The notes below the pieces were generated by a model that was not told the DNA's origin, did no database searches, and saw only the letters and a list, made by a program, of their open reading frames with translations. Position numbers and translations under genes: made by a program. This document shows positions 1 to 5,150 of a stretch of 5,180 bases of DNA, in pieces; the first letter of the stretch is position 1, and every line of letters begins with the position of its first letter. The stretch is from Methylocystaceae bacterium UBA5192 (GTDB taxonomy: Bacteria > Pseudomonadota > Alphaproteobacteria > Rhizobiales > Beijerinckiaceae): contig DHWC01000084.1 in NCBI GenBank assembly GCA_002412985.1, forward strand, positions 1 to 5,180, written 5' to 3'.

Positions 1-111
1 TTTTTTAATCACGGCATTGATTGGGCGCGAGCCTAAGTGAGGTCGTCAGTTGATAGGATCATCGGCGAAAAATAAAAAGGGAAAAGGCTGCGCGAGATCT
101 CATTTGGCGCT

Positions 112-146
112 TGCGGCAAGAGACGTGAAGAAGTCGAAATGCCGCA
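112..146. repeat. Inverted repeat upstream of the adaptor gene
   Basis: TGCGGCA at 112-118 is matched by its exact reverse complement TGCCGCA at 140-146, giving a 7-bp stem around a 21-nt loop. It lies about 110 bp upstream of the RND adaptor start in otherwise non-coding DNA. It could be an operator for a metal-responsive regulator or a hairpin ending a gene left of the window, but there is no T-run after it. A TATATT at 159-164 could be a -10 element, though no good -35 is found at 16-18 bp. The function is not known; a 7-bp repeat can arise by chance. Confidence 0.25.
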
Positions 147-194
147 GTTGCGTAGTTTTATATTAATGGTTTTAGGGATAAAGAGATTGTAATT

Positions 195-257
195 ATGAAT
201 GATCGACATGCTCAAGGCGTTGTCTTTAGGTTTCTTTCACATAGAAATTCTGCATGA
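195..257 (+). CDS. Possible 20-residue leader ORF coupled to the adaptor gene
   Basis: An ATG at 195 opens a 20-codon frame (MNDRHAQGVVFRFLSHRNSA) whose TGA stop at 255-257 overlaps the ATG of the adaptor gene as ATGA. A purine-rich AAGAG at 181-185 sits about nine bases before this ATG, whereas the adaptor start at 254 has no convincing ribosome binding site of its own. That arrangement fits translational coupling through a short leader peptide. The peptide has no recognisable domain and shows no run of a single amino acid that would suggest attenuation. It is too short for coding statistics and may be chance; the overlap and the missing downstream Shine-Dalgarno are the only arguments for it. 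Confidence 0.3.
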   Translation: MNDRHAQGVVFRFLSHRNSA

Positions 258-1537
258 TTAAACTGACCTTGCTGATCAAAAATTATATTTTAGAAAAATT
301 AAAGATCTCATTTTTCTTTATTAAAATGCTTTTTAGTTCTTTATCGACTGGTCCTCGGCTCTTTCTTTTAATCGTCTTTTGTCTCATTCTAGGAGCTTCC
401 ACGACTATTTTTGTTGGAAAGGTTCAAGACTTTGTCGCTTTAATTTCCGCCAATAAAAATAAAAATAAAATGAGCTTGGAAAAAGAGCCGATTATTTTAT
501 TGAGCGAAAGGCAGATAAAAGACGAAGCTATAGAAATTGGCGCTGTTGTATCTGGAAATATCACAAGAAAATTTCGCGTTTCCGCCACGGTTGAGGCCGA
601 CTCCTCTAGACTTGTTCGCGTTGCGGCAAAAGTTCATGGGGTTGTCGCGCAATTGCGTAAACGGCTTGGCGCGCTTGTTGAACAAGACGAAGTCATTGCA
701 GTCATTGACTCTCGTGAAATAGCTGATGCAAAAAGCGAGTATCTGGCGGCTAAAGTTAGCTTTGATTTACAGGCAAATCTTTTCGATCGGGAGCGAGGTC
801 TTTTTGAAAAGAAGATCACAGCTGAAACGCTTTATTTAAAAGCTAAGGCCGTTTTTACGGAAGCAAAGTTGCGACTGGATTTAGCGCGACAGAAATTATC
901 GTCCCTAGACGTTCAAGAGGATGAAATTTCTAAGCTAGATAAGCAACCGCTGGGGCGATTGAGAGAAAAAGAAATCTTGGCGCCCATCTCAGGTAAAGTA
1001 TTAGACCGGCTCGTGAATATTGGACAGCCCGTCACCAATGATACGCAACTTTATGTCATCGCTGATTTGTCTGAGGTTGAAGTATATTTATCGGTTCCTA
1101 TTGAAGAATTATCCAGTTTGCAAAAAGGACAGAGCGTCGAGCTCATGTCGCCGGATGGAACTAAATATCAAGGAAAGATCGAGATCGTTCATTCCGTTCT
1201 TACGCCAGAAACCCGCATGGGTAAGGTGATTGCCTATTTTAAAACGCCGACTTATTCGCTCAGCCCTGGAACGCTGCTGACCGCTGAAATAGAAACCGCT
1301 CGCTCCGCCACGTCTTTGGTTATTCCCCGCGCAGCGGTTCAGATAATCAATAATCAACCGAGCGTCTTTGTCCGAGTAGATGAGGGATTTGTCCTGCGCT
1401 CCGTGGAGCTGGGCGAGAAAGACGAGCGCTTTGTAGAAGTTAGGCGGGGGCTTGTTTTGGACGAGCGCATTGCAACGCTCAACACAGCTGCTCTTAAGCA
1501 TGCCTACCTGGCGGAGCGGGTCCAGAACGCTCAGTGA
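254..1537 (+). CDS. czcB: RND efflux periplasmic adaptor (CzcB/HlyD family, heavy-metal type)
   Basis: This is a 427-residue membrane fusion protein that would link an inner-membrane RND pump to an outer-membrane channel for metal-cation export. The order of parts is typical. A membrane anchor lies at about residues 36-55 (LFLLIVFCLILGAS). The first lipoyl half is at about 119-155 (VAAKVHGVVAQLRKRLGALV), and an alpha-helical hairpin spans about 156-230 with the family-typical DSREIADAKSEYLAAK and RLDLARQKLSSL. The second lipoyl half is at about 236-272 (APISGKVLDRLVNIGQPV, then LYVIADLSEV). A beta-barrel covers about 275-350 and a membrane-proximal domain runs from about 352 (VIPRAAV). No His-rich metal-binding stretch is seen, so the substrate is open. 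An in-frame TAG at 242-244 excludes an upstream start; M25 (326) is an alternative, but neither start has a good ribosome site. The first ~70 codons are very AT-rich and the 3' end is GC-richer. The pump gene expected next is only a remnant. The family call is firm; the czcB symbol is by similarity. Confidence 0.9.
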   Translation: MIKLTLLIKNYILEKLKISFFFIKMLFSSLSTGPRLFLLIVFCLILGASTTIFVGKVQDFVALISANKNKNKMSLEKEPIILLSERQIKDEAIEIGAVVSGNITRKFRVSATVEADSSRLVRVAAKVHGVVAQLRKRLGALVEQDEVIAVIDSREIADAKSEYLAAKVSFDLQANLFDRERGLFEKKITAETLYLKAKAVFTEAKLRLDLARQKLSSLDVQEDEISKLDKQPLGRLREKEILAPISGKVLDRLVNIGQPVTNDTQLYVIADLSEVEVYLSVPIEELSSLQKGQSVELMSPDGTKYQGKIEIVHSVLTPETRMGKVIAYFKTPTYSLSPGTLLTAEIETARSATSLVIPRAAVQIINNQPSVFVRVDEGFVLRSVELGEKDERFVEVRRGLVLDERIATLNTAALKHAYLAERVQNAQ

Positions 1538-1699
1538 AGGCGCTGGTCGAGATCGCGGTTTGAGTGCGCGGCGGATGGGATGTTTTTTTATAATTCTTTG
1601 TTTAGGCTGATCTTCATGTAGAAAACCTTAGTCTTGACTGCGTCGGTCGCGGCCTTGAGGGGAGCCTATTTGGGCCTATATGACACTTTGGGCGGATAG
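1534..1699 (+). pseudogene. czcA: Probable remnant of a CzcA-type RND pump gene
   Basis: A GTG at 1534 overlaps the adaptor TGA stop as GTGA, the usual coupling between czcB and czcA. It reads V-KALVEIAV, then TGA at 1561-1563, then VRG. A single C-to-T change in CGA would create this stop; restoring it gives MKALVEIAVRVRG, which resembles the start of heavy-metal RND pumps. Another frame at 1581-1607 gives a hydrophobic CFFIILCLG, possibly the shifted start of the first membrane helix. In a third frame, 1625-1696 reads TLVLTASVAALRGAYLGLYD and then TLGG, reminiscent of the conserved late segment (PVLMTA-VAALG...) of CzcA. A full pump is about 1,030 residues or more, so roughly 2.8 kb would have been lost. 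The 5' match is fairly persuasive; the later one is weaker. The family resemblance is recalled from memory, not aligned. The alternative is ordinary intergenic DNA with chance similarity. Confidence 0.5.
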
Positions 1700-1720
1700 T
1701 CGCTGAAGATGAGGCTTGTG

Positions 1721-2284
1721 ATGGGATTTGATTATAAAAACTCGCCGCCAATAGAAGTCCAAAAAAAACTCAAAGAAATCCTTCAGCAAACAGGTGGGCA
1801 TCTTACGCTCTCGAGTCGCGCCTTAAGCGATGTCGAAGACGCAATTTATCCTGGCGAACAAATTTTCGCGATTGGAGAAGGTGTCCTCAATCTTGATATG
1901 TGGCTTATTTTGGTTACCGACAGGCGCATTCTTTTACTCTGTCGGGGGCTGCTATTTGGATTTAAATCAAAAACGATTGAACTTGAGAAAATAAGCGCGG
2001 TTACCTCTGAGCCAGGGCGTATGATGACAACGCTCATTGTTAAAGAGGGCCGTTTTAATCACGAAATCAGTAATATCCATAAGGACGCCGCTATAACGAT
2101 TGAGAAAAAAATCAAGGCGGGATTGAAGGCGAATGAAATTGGTTTACCTGCTGAAACCTTGCCTGAGGATGAGCATTTGGCCAGTCTTGCTGAACTCGTT
2201 AAGCGTCGTGAAGCGCGCTTGATTGATGATGAAGAATTTGATCGAGAAAAAGCAAAGATTATGGAAAAATACATCGCGGGATGA
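1721..2284 (+). CDS. Bacterial PH-domain protein with C-terminal SHOCT domain
   Basis: This is a small soluble protein of 187 residues from the chosen start. The centre resembles the YokE-like bacterial PH domain (bPH family): DAIYPGEQIFAIGEGV leads into strands WLILVTDRRILLL and FGFKSKTIELEKISAVTSEP, then a C-terminal helix. The VTDRRILL strand-turn is the clearest family mark. The last ~35 residues (LASLAELVKRREARLIDDEE and onward, ending near FDREKAKIMEKY) are a SHOCT domain, a short oligomerisation helix pair often found at protein ends. There is no signal peptide or membrane segment, so it should be cytoplasmic. ATG 1721 is preferred because GAGG at 1711-1714 lies six bases before it; ATG 1709, four codons upstream and in frame, has only a distant GGCGGA. 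The function is unknown: PH/SHOCT proteins are thought to work in binding or assembly, not catalysis. It lies directly behind the presumed czcA scar and tail to tail with the GST gene. Confidence 0.8.
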   Translation: MGFDYKNSPPIEVQKKLKEILQQTGGHLTLSSRALSDVEDAIYPGEQIFAIGEGVLNLDMWLILVTDRRILLLCRGLLFGFKSKTIELEKISAVTSEPGRMMTTLIVKEGRFNHEISNIHKDAAITIEKKIKAGLKANEIGLPAETLPEDEHLASLAELVKRREARLIDDEEFDREKAKIMEKYIAG

Positions 2285-2370
2285 TGATGAGGCGGGCAGG
2301 AGCGCGGTGGGAATTGAGTTAATGAATTGGCCAAACAAGAAGGATTGTTGTTTTAAAAAGCCAATCGAAA

Positions 2371-2400
2371 TTTAGGGGTTTAAACTAAACTCTTCCTAAG
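2371..2400. terminator. Possible bidirectional hairpin between converging genes
   Basis: In the 195-bp gap between the PH/SHOCT gene and the converging GST gene, an interrupted hairpin can be drawn. The outer arms are TTTAGG (2371-2376) and CCTAAG (2395-2400), and the inner arms are GTTTA and TAAAC around an AAC loop. Position and symmetry suit a shared transcription stop. On the minus strand it is followed by TTTCGATTGGCTTTTT, a loose T-rich tract; on the plus strand no T-run follows. The stem is AT-rich and interrupted, so it is a weak candidate. Nothing else is seen in this gap. Confidence 0.3.
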
Positions 2401-2479
2401 CTCCTCGAGACGACCTGACGATTATTTAAACTTAATATTTTTTCTAAATCGATCAGCTGCTGCATTTTTGCGTGAACAC

Positions 2480-3133
2480 TTAGAATTCCACCTCGAGTTC
2501 TTCAATTGCCTCCTGTTCTTGTAAAGCTTCCATTGTCCAATCGCGCAAAGGCGGCCAGTCAAGAATTCGATCGCGATAATTCTCGCACAAACGATCCAAT
2601 TTCACATCATAAGTTTTAAAGCGTGTCACGACGGGCGCATACATTGCATCCGCCAGAGTTAACTCGCCAAATAAAAAGGGGCCGCCATACATATTCAGGC
2701 ATTCTTTCCAAATAGCGCATATGCGATCAGTATCTTGTTGTGCTTTCGACCAAAGTTTAAATTTTGGAAAGTTACCTTTTAGATTCATCGGCATGGCGGA
2801 GCGCAGCGCATTAAAGCCCGAATGAATCTCGCCAGAGATCGAGCGGCAATGCGCTCTTTGTTTTATGTCTTTCGGAAGAAGATGTTTTTCTGGTCGCAGC
2901 TCATTGAGAAATTCGCCAATCGCCAGCGTGTCCCAAATCTTACTGCCCTCATAAGTCAAGCACGGAACAAGAATGGACGGGGATAAAAGCAGGATTTCGG
3001 CGCGCGCTGAGGCATCCTCAAGATCAACAATAATTTCCTCAAATTCAACATCGGCCATGCGCATCATAAGCCAGCCGCGAAGTGACCAAGAAGAGTAGTT
3101 TTTGCTGCTGATTGTTAATGTGGGTATCGACAT
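2480..3133 (-). CDS. Glutathione S-transferase family protein
   Basis: This is a 217-residue cytoplasmic protein with the two-domain GST fold. The N-terminal thioredoxin-like domain (about 1-80) begins TLTISSKNYSSWSLRGWL; the serines around residues 14-17 are where this type is expected to carry its glutathione-activating residue. LVPCL places the cis-proline at P57, and IWDTLAI at 66-72 is the usual glutathione-contacting turn, with Asp-Thr in place of the common Glu/Asp-Ser. The all-helical C-terminal domain holds the N-capping motif LTLADAMYAPVV at 158-169 with D162. The 'YSSWSLR' subfamily is widespread in proteobacteria and its substrate is generally unknown. A start 12 codons upstream (3169) is possible, but ATG 3133 has AGGTG six bases before it and begins right at the first beta strand. 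The gene diverges from phaZ across a 113-bp gap. Likely role: glutathione conjugation or peroxide/electrophile detoxification, by family only. Confidence 0.87.
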   Translation of the reverse strand: MSIPTLTISSKNYSSWSLRGWLMMRMADVEFEEIIVDLEDASARAEILLLSPSILVPCLTYEGSKIWDTLAIGEFLNELRPEKHLLPKDIKQRAHCRSISGEIHSGFNALRSAMPMNLKGNFPKFKLWSKAQQDTDRICAIWKECLNMYGGPFLFGELTLADAMYAPVVTRFKTYDVKLDRLCENYRDRILDWPPLRDWTMEALQEQEAIEELEVEF

Positions 3134-3139
3134 TTTTTT

Positions 3140-3149
3140 CACCTGTCCT
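3140..3149 (-). promoter_or_regulatory. Ribosome binding site fixing the GST start
   Basis: Read on the minus strand this is AGGACAGGTG, followed by six A residues and ATG at 3133. The AGGTG core at 6-nt spacing supports the 217-residue form over the longer frame that opens at 3169. Confidence 0.6.
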
Positions 3150-3194
3150 CGCCTGCTGGGAGGGAGCAAATGTCGTACCGCCCGGAAATCCTCT

Positions 3195-3210
3195 TGGCAT
3201 AGGTATTGCT
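3195..3210 (+). promoter_or_regulatory. Candidate sigma-54 (RpoN) promoter for phaZ
   Basis: TGGCATAGGTATTGCT matches the sigma-54 consensus TGGCAC-N5-TTGCW at every fixed position except the last C of the -24 box (T here). The invariant GG (3196-3197) and GC (3208-3209) are separated by exactly 10 bp, as required. Transcription would start near 3221, leaving a leader of about 26 nt before the phaZ ATG at 3247. No good sigma-70 pair is seen: TTGGCA at 3194-3199 has no -10 partner at normal distance. Sigma-54 promoters need an enhancer-binding activator; its site would lie further upstream, toward or within the GST gene, and is not identified. This would place polymer breakdown under nitrogen or stress control. 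Confidence 0.55.
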
Positions 3211-3223
3211 GCTTAGATTGCAG
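3209..3223. repeat. CTGC-N7-GCAG inverted repeat at the predicted phaZ start site
   Basis: CTGC (3209-3212) and GCAG (3220-3223) form a short inverted repeat over the end of the proposed sigma-54 -12 box and the expected transcription start. PhaR-type repressors of PHA genes in alphaproteobacteria bind TGC/GCA-rich palindromes, usually with a shorter spacer, so the resemblance is only partial. It is well placed for an operator, but four-base arms are common by chance. Confidence 0.25.
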
Positions 3224-3246
3224 AAAATTGGATCCTTAAGCGCGTC

Positions 3247-4464
3247 ATGATTTACAATGCGTATCAAACCTATGCGGACCTCGCGAATTCTGTGCGTGTG
3301 ATGGCGTCAGGGAGCAATCTTTTCCTGGGATCCCTCTATGGCTTCAATCGCACTGAACCCTTTCGCCATATGGCGGCATTCCAAGAGTTGCTTACATTCA
3401 CGGGCTTTACCCATTCTCGGCCAGAGTATGAAATTTATGAGATCTGCTCAGAAACTGGGCAGAAAATCCCGATCGTAGATGACATCATCTCCGAGACGCC
3501 ATTTTGTACACTTCGCCGCTTCAGTAAGAAGAATAATAAGTCTGAGCCGGATGTCCTCCTCGTGGCTCCGATGTCGGGACACTTTGCGACCTTGTTGCGG
3601 GGCACGATACAAACGCTGCTGCGCGATCATAATGTGTATATCACCGATTGGCGCAATCCGCGGGATGTGCCGCTTGAACGGGGGCTATTTTGTTTTGATT
3701 GCTTTGTTGAGCACATTATCAAATTCATAAAAACAATCGGTAGTCAGACGCATGTCGTCGCTGTCTGTCAGCCAGCTGTTCAGTCGCTCGTTGCAGCAGC
3801 AATAATGGCGGAGGAAGACGATCCTGATCAGCCTGCAAGTTTGACATTGATGGCGGGGCCAATTGATACGCGCATTGAGCCCAGTGCGGTCAATAAATTT
3901 GCTGCGTCAAAATCATTAGAGTGGTTCAAGCACAATATGCTTGCGCGGGTTCCGGGTACATCTTTGGGCGTAGGACGCGTCGTCTATCCAGGATTTATTC
4001 AATTAAGCGCATTTATGAGTATGAATATGGAGCGGCACTCTAAAGCCTTCTCAGATTTCTATCATAAGCGCATCAGCAATGATCACGAAAAGGCTGATCA
4101 AATTAAAGAATTCTACAAGGAATATTTCGCCATAATGGATTTAGACGCCTGCTTTTATCTCGAAACAATTGAAAAGGTTTTTCACAATCATGAATTAGCG
4201 TTGGGTCAGCTGAAATATAAGGGACGTCCCGTGCGGCCTTCGGCAATTAAGAAAACATTTTTGCTAACTGTTGAAGGTGAACGAGATGATATTTGCTCAG
4301 TTGGCCAAACGCTCGCAGCACAAGATCTTTGCTCCGGATTAAGGCCTTATCGAAAGAAACATTATATGCAGCCGGGTGTTGGCCATTATGGCGTCTTCAA
4401 CGGCAAGCGATGGGATAGCCAGGTGTACCCTGTCGTGAGGGAACATATTTACGCGAGCGTTTAA
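3247..4464 (+). CDS. phaZ: Intracellular poly(3-hydroxyalkanoate) depolymerase
   Basis: This 405-residue protein would hydrolyse stored polyhydroxybutyrate granules in the cytoplasm, releasing hydroxyacids or oligomers as a carbon source. The length and whole-protein pattern fit the intracellular PhaZ family (PHB depolymerase, alpha/beta-hydrolase fold). The N-terminal MIYNAYQTYADLA matches the family's usual start. APMSGHFATLLRGT (107-120) and VYITDWRNPRDVPL (130-143) are family signatures. The nucleophile is the cysteine of VVAVCQPAVQ (C174), where PhaZ enzymes carry Cys in place of the lipase-box Ser. The acid is D347 or D348 in TVEGERDDICSVGQT, and the base is H380 in PGVGHYGVFNGKRW. All three triad elements are present, so it should be active. 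There is no signal peptide, which separates it from extracellular depolymerases. The ribosome site is weak (GGAT, about 13 bases upstream). No synthase, phasin or acetoacetyl-CoA genes are nearby. Control may be through the sigma-54-like site in the gap shared with the GST gene. Confidence 0.93.
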   Translation: MIYNAYQTYADLANSVRVMASGSNLFLGSLYGFNRTEPFRHMAAFQELLTFTGFTHSRPEYEIYEICSETGQKIPIVDDIISETPFCTLRRFSKKNNKSEPDVLLVAPMSGHFATLLRGTIQTLLRDHNVYITDWRNPRDVPLERGLFCFDCFVEHIIKFIKTIGSQTHVVAVCQPAVQSLVAAAIMAEEDDPDQPASLTLMAGPIDTRIEPSAVNKFAASKSLEWFKHNMLARVPGTSLGVGRVVYPGFIQLSAFMSMNMERHSKAFSDFYHKRISNDHEKADQIKEFYKEYFAIMDLDACFYLETIEKVFHNHELALGQLKYKGRPVRPSAIKKTFLLTVEGERDDICSVGQTLAAQDLCSGLRPYRKKHYMQPGVGHYGVFNGKRWDSQVYPVVREHIYASV

Positions 4465-4473
4465 GGACTTTGC

Positions 4474-4483
4474 TGTGCGCACA
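4474..4483. promoter_or_regulatory. Perfect 10-bp palindrome between phaZ and the Cys-repeat gene
   Basis: TGTGCGCACA is a perfect palindrome ten bases after the phaZ stop and 67 bases before the next start. It may be an operator for the downstream gene or the core of a very short hairpin, but there is no loop or T-run typical of a terminator. No clear sigma-70 promoter is visible in the 86-bp gap, so the downstream gene might be read from phaZ. The role is uncertain. Confidence 0.25.
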
Positions 4484-4537
4484 CTGAGAATGTCTAGAGG
4501 ATAAGTGACGCCAACTGTCTTTAGAAACAAGTTTTTT

Positions 4538-4544
4538 AGGGGAG
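4538..4544 (+). promoter_or_regulatory. Strong ribosome binding site of the Cys-repeat protein
   Basis: AGGGGAG lies six bases before ATG 4551. It is the strongest ribosome site in the window, fixes the start of the exported protein, and suggests high expression compared with its weakly initiated neighbours. Confidence 0.65.
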
Positions 4545-4550
4545 AGAGAA

Positions 4551-5126
4551 ATGTTGATAGGTTACGATAAGGTTGCTTCGAAATTATTCCTTATTGCTGG
4601 AATTTATTTCTTAGCGACAACTTTCTCAAGCTTAGCCCAGGCGGCGGAATTGTCAGAATGCGCGGCAAAATATCTTGAGAAAAAAGATAAGAATGAACTT
4701 GCGGGCCAAAGCTGGCAGGATTTTTATGCAGCGTGTAAATCGCCAGCTAGCGAGAAGAAAACCTCTTACCAGGGCGTCAAATCAGAAGATGCGTTAGCTT
4801 TTTGTGCGACTGATTATCAAAATACAAAATCAGAAAATGCCTTAAACGGACAAAGCTGGTCTGATTTTTATAAATCATGTCGCGAGGCCATTGCTGCAGC
4901 TGAAACAGCGCCAGTCGCTAAAGAAGCTCCAATAAGCGATGTAAAAACGCCGGCGCCCGTCAAAGAAGAACAGGCGAATCCAGAAAAAACACCCGCGCCT
5001 AATAGCGCAACGGTAGAAAAAAAGCCCGAGAGCCAGCCTGAGGGTGGAGAAAAAAAAGAAACGAAACCAGCAGGTACGGTGAAGAAAAAAGTCAAGAAAA
5101 CGCCTCCTGCAAAAGTAGAGCAATAA
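4551..5126 (+). CDS. Exported protein with two Cys-Trp repeats and a Pro/Lys/Glu-rich tail
   Basis: This 191-residue protein has no assigned function. Residues 1-31 look like a Sec signal peptide: a lysine-containing start, the hydrophobic LFLIAGIYFLATTF, and a likely cut after AQA, so it is probably periplasmic. The mature part opens with two copies of a 26-residue unit, C37-C62 and C85-C110, both fitting C-A-x2-Y-x10-GQSW-x-DFY-x2-C. Two cysteines per unit suggest a disulfide in each. Single copies of this C...GQSW..F..C unit are common in small exported proteins of Hyphomicrobiales. From about residue 117 the chain is low-complexity, rich in Pro, Lys, Glu and Ala, and ends in a basic KKKVKK-containing tail; it is likely disordered and might span or bind cell-wall material. 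There is no lipobox or membrane segment after the signal. It follows phaZ by 86 bp, but no functional tie can be shown. The gene call is secure; the function is unknown. Confidence 0.82.
   Translation: MLIGYDKVASKLFLIAGIYFLATTFSSLAQAAELSECAAKYLEKKDKNELAGQSWQDFYAACKSPASEKKTSYQGVKSEDALAFCATDYQNTKSENALNGQSWSDFYKSCREAIAAAETAPVAKEAPISDVKTPAPVKEEQANPEKTPAPNSATVEKKPESQPEGGEKKETKPAGTVKKKVKKTPPAKVEQ
4659..4736 (+). repeat. Cys-Trp unit, copy 1
   Basis: This encodes residues 37-62 of the exported protein, from CAAKY to QSWQDFYAAC. It shares its exact 26-codon length with copy 2. Identical key residues are C, A, Y, G, Q, S, W, D, F, Y and C. The DNA around GQSW-x-DFY is also nearly identical (CAAAGCTGG and GATTTTTAT in both), pointing to a fairly recent or converted duplication. 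Confidence 0.8.
4803..4880 (+). repeat. Cys-Trp unit, copy 2
   Basis: This encodes residues 85-110, from CATDY to QSWSDFYKSC. It is separated from copy 1 by a 22-residue linker. The middle ten residues differ freely between copies while the Cys, Tyr and GQSW-x-DFY positions are fixed, which marks those positions as the structural core. Confidence 0.8.
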
Positions 5127-5133
5127 GGCGGAT

Positions 5134-5150
5134 AGAGCTAAAAGCTCTTT
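5134..5150 (+). terminator. Weak terminator-like hairpin after the Cys-repeat gene
   Basis: AGAGCT (5134-5139), an AAA loop, and AGCTCT (5143-5148) form a 6-bp stem seven bases after the stop codon, followed by only TT. The position is right for a factor-independent terminator, but the stem is short and the T-run minimal. No gene start is supported in the remaining 30 bases. Confidence 0.35.

Noticed and set aside
1..40. Possible 3' ends of an upstream gene (FFNHGIDWARA stop at 34-36, or FLITALIGREPK stop at 38-40)
   Set aside because: Two frames are open to the window edge, but about a dozen codons with no recognisable motif cannot support a gene call.
103..114. TTTGGCGCTTGC as a sigma-54 site before the adaptor
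   Set aside because: The GG to GC spacing is 5 bp instead of the required 10 bp.
1109..1501. 130-codon open frame on the minus strand inside the adaptor gene
   Set aside because: It lies wholly antisense to a gene with clear domain structure, and its translation shows no family features.
1589..1594. Exact TATAAT in the gap after the adaptor gene
   Set aside because: No -35 element is found at 16-18 bp; the nearest TTGAGT is 23 bp away. It arises from a T-run and is not convincing as a promoter on its own.
1634..1639. TTGACT resembling a -35 box before the PH/SHOCT gene
   Set aside because: The sequence 16-18 bp downstream is GC-rich (GAGGGGAG) with no -10 element; the hexamer is better explained as part of the pump-like fragment.
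2059..2338. Two overlapping minus-strand frames across the end of the PH/SHOCT gene
   Set aside because: They are antisense to the recognisable PH and SHOCT domains, with Ser/Arg-rich content typical of shadow frames.
3479..3730. 83-codon plus-strand frame inside phaZ
   Set aside because: It is in an alternative frame of a well-supported enzyme gene with the catalytic pattern intact, so it is a shadow frame.
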